NCBI RefSeq assembly: GCF_023242315.1
Contig: NZ_JALLIY010000015.1
Location: forward strand, 155,675 to 219,674
DNA from: Pseudomonas sp. MWU13-2105
GTDB lineage: Bacteria > Pseudomonadota > Gammaproteobacteria > Pseudomonadales > Pseudomonadaceae
DNA length: 64,000 bases
Direction: 5' to 3'
Position 1 is the stretch's first letter. Every line of letters starts with the position of its first letter. The position numbers and the translations under genes were made by a program. The notes under the pieces were generated by a model. It worked only from the letters and a program-made list of their open reading frames with translations. It made no database searches and was not told the origin of the DNA. Below are positions 62,033-64,000 of this stretch, piece by piece.

Positions 62033-63853
62033 CTACCGGGCATCGAGTGGCACCGCCTGTTCCGGCTCCCCTGTATCACTTTCGAACAGCCGGGCCAGCT
62101 CCAGGCGGGCTTCCTGCGCGGTCTGCCTGATCTTCGAGGTGTCGTCGCGTACCAGCCGTTGGGCTGCCAGCACCTGTTCATCATGTGCCATGAACTGCTG
62201 GATCCGGTGCTCGGCCTGGGTTGGGGAAATACCGAGCCCTTCCAGGGTGCGGCGGGTCATCTCCAGACTCGAATAAAAGGTCTCTCGCACGGGCTCGGCA
62301 CCGGCATCGAGCAGTAGGTGCACGTGCTGTCGATTGCGGGCCCGGGCCAGGACTTTGACCCGTGGATACAGGCGCTGCACCGTTTGCGCGGTCTTCACGG
62401 CTTTCTCCGGGTCGTCCAGGGCGACGATGAAATATTCGGCCTCGCCGACCTTGGCGGCACTCAGGATTTCCGGGCGCAGGGGGTCACCATAGAACACCGG
62501 CGCATGCTCGAAGCTGCGGGTCATCTCGATGGTATCGATCGAGGTGTCCAGCGCGACGAAGGGAATGTCCTGCGCATGCAGGATTCGCGCAATGATCTGG
62601 CCGACGCGACCCATGCCGGCGATGACCACTCGTGGCCCTTCGCTCTGGATCGCCTTGAGATTTTCCGGCACCTCCCTGGTCGGCAGTGGACGAGTCTTCA
62701 GGCCGCGCGCGCAGGCCAGCAGCAGCGGAGTGACGGCCATCGACAGGGTGATGGTCATGATCAGGGTATCGTAGGTGTGGGCATCGAACAGCCCCAAGTT
62801 CTGGCCAAGCTTGAATACCACAAAGGCGAACTCCCCGCCGGCGGCCAGTACCAGGCCCAGGCGCAGTGCCGCGATGCGCGACAGACCACCGGCCATGCGT
62901 GCGACGAACATCAACAAGGGTAGCTTGAGGGCGATCAGCAGGAGAGTCAGGCCGACGATCAGGCTGGGATTCTCGAACAGCAGCGCCAGGTTGGCGCCCA
63001 TGCCCACGCTCATGAAGAACAAGCCCAGCAGCAGACCCTTGAATGGCTCGATCTGTGACTCCAGCTCATGGCGATATTCCGAGTCGGCCAGCAGCAGGCC
63101 CGCAAGGAATGCCCCCAGCGCCATCGACACTCCCGCCAGTTCCATCAGCCAGGCAGTACCGAGCACCACCAGCAGTGCGGTGGCGGTGGCGACTTCCGGC
63201 AGGCCGGTGCGAGCCACGGCGCGGAACAACGGGCGCAGCAGGTAGCGACCCCCCACCACCACTACGGCGATGCTGCCGAGCACCTTCAGTCCGTGGGCCA
63301 GGCCGCTCTCGTCGGTGGCCTGCGCGCCGGTGACCGCCAGCAGTGGTACCAGGGCGATGAGGGGGATGGCGGCGATGTCCTGGAACAGTAGGATGGCGAA
63401 GGCGAGCCGGCCGTGGGGGCTGTTCAATTGGCGGCTCTCGGCGAGGCTCTGCAATCCCAGTGCCGTCGATGACAGGGCCAGGCCCAAGCCAAGTATGACT
63501 GCCGCCTGGAGGGTCTGGCCGAAGGCGACGATGGCCAGCATGCCGATCACCAACCCGGTGAGCAGCACCTGGGCCAGCCCGACGCCGAATACCGCCTTGC
63601 GCATCAGCCAGAGGCGCTTGGGCGATAGCTCCAGGCCAATGATGAACAGCAGGAATACCACCCCCATCTCGGAGAAGTTCGCGACGTTTTCCGCGTTGCC
63701 CAGCAATTTCAGCGCCTGTGGGCCGATGAGTACGCCAGCCAGCAAGTACCCGAGGACGGCACCGAGCTGAAGGCGCTTGGCCAAGGGAACGATGATGACG
63801 GCGGCCATCAGGAGAATGACCGAGGCCTGCAGCAGGCTGCCTTCATGTGACAT
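62033..63853 (-). CDS. KefB/KefC-type monovalent cation:proton antiporter
   Basis: A 606-residue CPA2 antiporter. About 12-13 membrane helices fill residues 10-385, with LLFQDIAAIPLIALVPL and LAAGGEFAFVVFKLGQ characteristic of the family. A cytoplasmic RCK_N/TrkA domain follows (VVIAGMGRVGQIIARIL, GxGxxG) and a helical tail. It exchanges K+ or Na+ for protons. The start at 63853 (MSHEGSLL) is chosen for homology; a GTG or ATG upstream is not supported. No ancillary KefF/G gene is adjacent; ion specificity unknown. Confidence 0.9.
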   Translation of the reverse strand: MSHEGSLLQASVILLMAAVIIVPLAKRLQLGAVLGYLLAGVLIGPQALKLLGNAENVANFSEMGVVFLLFIIGLELSPKRLWLMRKAVFGVGLAQVLLTGLVIGMLAIVAFGQTLQAAVILGLGLALSSTALGLQSLAESRQLNSPHGRLAFAILLFQDIAAIPLIALVPLLAVTGAQATDESGLAHGLKVLGSIAVVVVGGRYLLRPLFRAVARTGLPEVATATALLVVLGTAWLMELAGVSMALGAFLAGLLLADSEYRHELESQIEPFKGLLLGLFFMSVGMGANLALLFENPSLIVGLTLLLIALKLPLLMFVARMAGGLSRIAALRLGLVLAAGGEFAFVVFKLGQNLGLFDAHTYDTLIMTITLSMAVTPLLLACARGLKTRPLPTREVPENLKAIQSEGPRVVIAGMGRVGQIIARILHAQDIPFVALDTSIDTIEMTRSFEHAPVFYGDPLRPEILSAAKVGEAEYFIVALDDPEKAVKTAQTVQRLYPRVKVLARARNRQHVHLLLDAGAEPVRETFYSSLEMTRRTLEGLGISPTQAEHRIQQFMAHDEQVLAAQRLVRDDTSKIRQTAQEARLELARLFESDTGEPEQAVPLDAR

Positions 63854-63930
63854 GGGAGAACGCCCTTGCTTCTGGAAGATACAATGCAAGCCCGCCAGCA
63901 TGCAGCCTGGCGGGCAAATTGTCGGGAGAA

Positions 63931-64000
63931 TCAGCTCAGGGTGCGCTGCGGTGCGTTGTGCACCATGGTGTAGGCGTAATCCACGCCCATACCGTAGGCG
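63931..64000 (-). CDS. 3' end of an unidentified gene
   Basis: The last 23 codons of a minus-strand frame ending AYGMGVDYAYTMVHNAPQRT-LS and a TGA. The rest lies beyond the window. I do not recognise the protein. Confidence 0.4.
   Translation of the reverse strand, partial: AYGMGVDYAYTMVHNAPQRTLS

Noticed and set aside
1..64000. tRNA or rRNA genes, CRISPR arrays, insertion sequences, transposases, prophage genes
   Set aside because: Scanned for and not seen; the repeats present are REP palindromes, the fic-leader array and single inverted repeats.

Overview
The window is chromosomal DNA of a fluorescent-group Pseudomonas. The evidence is high GC with strong codon bias, three families of Pseudomonas-type REP palindromes between genes, and a gene order typical of the genus: recG-oxyR, tonB/exbD/exbB, spoT-rpoZ-gmk-yicC, rph, crc, pyrE, argB-algC-dut-coaBC, radC, rpmBG, kauB, lrp/dadA/dadX, pauR, cycB, xpt, rep. 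Most of it is stable core genome.

Layout. 1-4.4 kb: the 3' end of a type VI secretion cluster (tagT fragment, tagS, tagR, tagQ), the membrane sensing branch of threonine-phosphorylation control. 4.5-9.6 kb: a small conserved protein, an HDOD protein, recG and oxyR. 9.8-12 kb: an exbB-exbD-tonB iron-uptake energising operon. 12.2-14 kb: an SDR-type epimerase and a lipoprotein. 14-20.9 kb: ridA, spoT, rpoZ, gmk, yicC, then rph, a small membrane protein and crc. 21-28.5 kb: pyrE, a coiled-coil periplasmic protein, argB, a membrane-anchored form of algC, dut, coaBC, radC. 28.5-40 kb: a peptide-type binding protein, rpmB-rpmG, a secreted HExxH protein, a cupin, kauB, an MFS transporter, a PLD lipoprotein, a MocR regulator facing a DUF1127 gene, and a Cys-rich YkgJ protein. 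40-44.7 kb: D-alanine catabolism (lrp | dadA-ridA-dadX), pauR and cytochrome c5. 45-56 kb: CoA hydrolase/transferase, xpt, rep, an EAL phosphodiesterase, a MATE exporter, a LysR regulator and a chemoreceptor.

56-62 kb is the least conserved-looking part. It has a lower-GC Fic-domain gene behind an AT-rich leader with five same-strand copies of a 12-bp AAAAACGATTAA element, a secreted aldose-epimerase-like protein, comM, and a HipB-like antitoxin with an elaborate operator but only a fragment of hipA downstream. A 51-bp near-perfect inverted repeat follows. A KefB/C-type antiporter and the last codons of an unidentified gene close the window.

The genes that look linked in function are nitrogen and amine use (kauB, PauR, DadA/DadX/Lrp, and Crc as global carbon control), stringent response and nucleotide supply (spoT-rpoZ-gmk, pyrE, dut, xpt), and genome maintenance (recG, radC, rep, comM). 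The strongest candidates for something undescribed are the Fic gene with its repeat array, the orphan HipB locus, the membrane-tethered AlgC, and the secreted HExxH protein. None can be called a proven new system from sequence alone.
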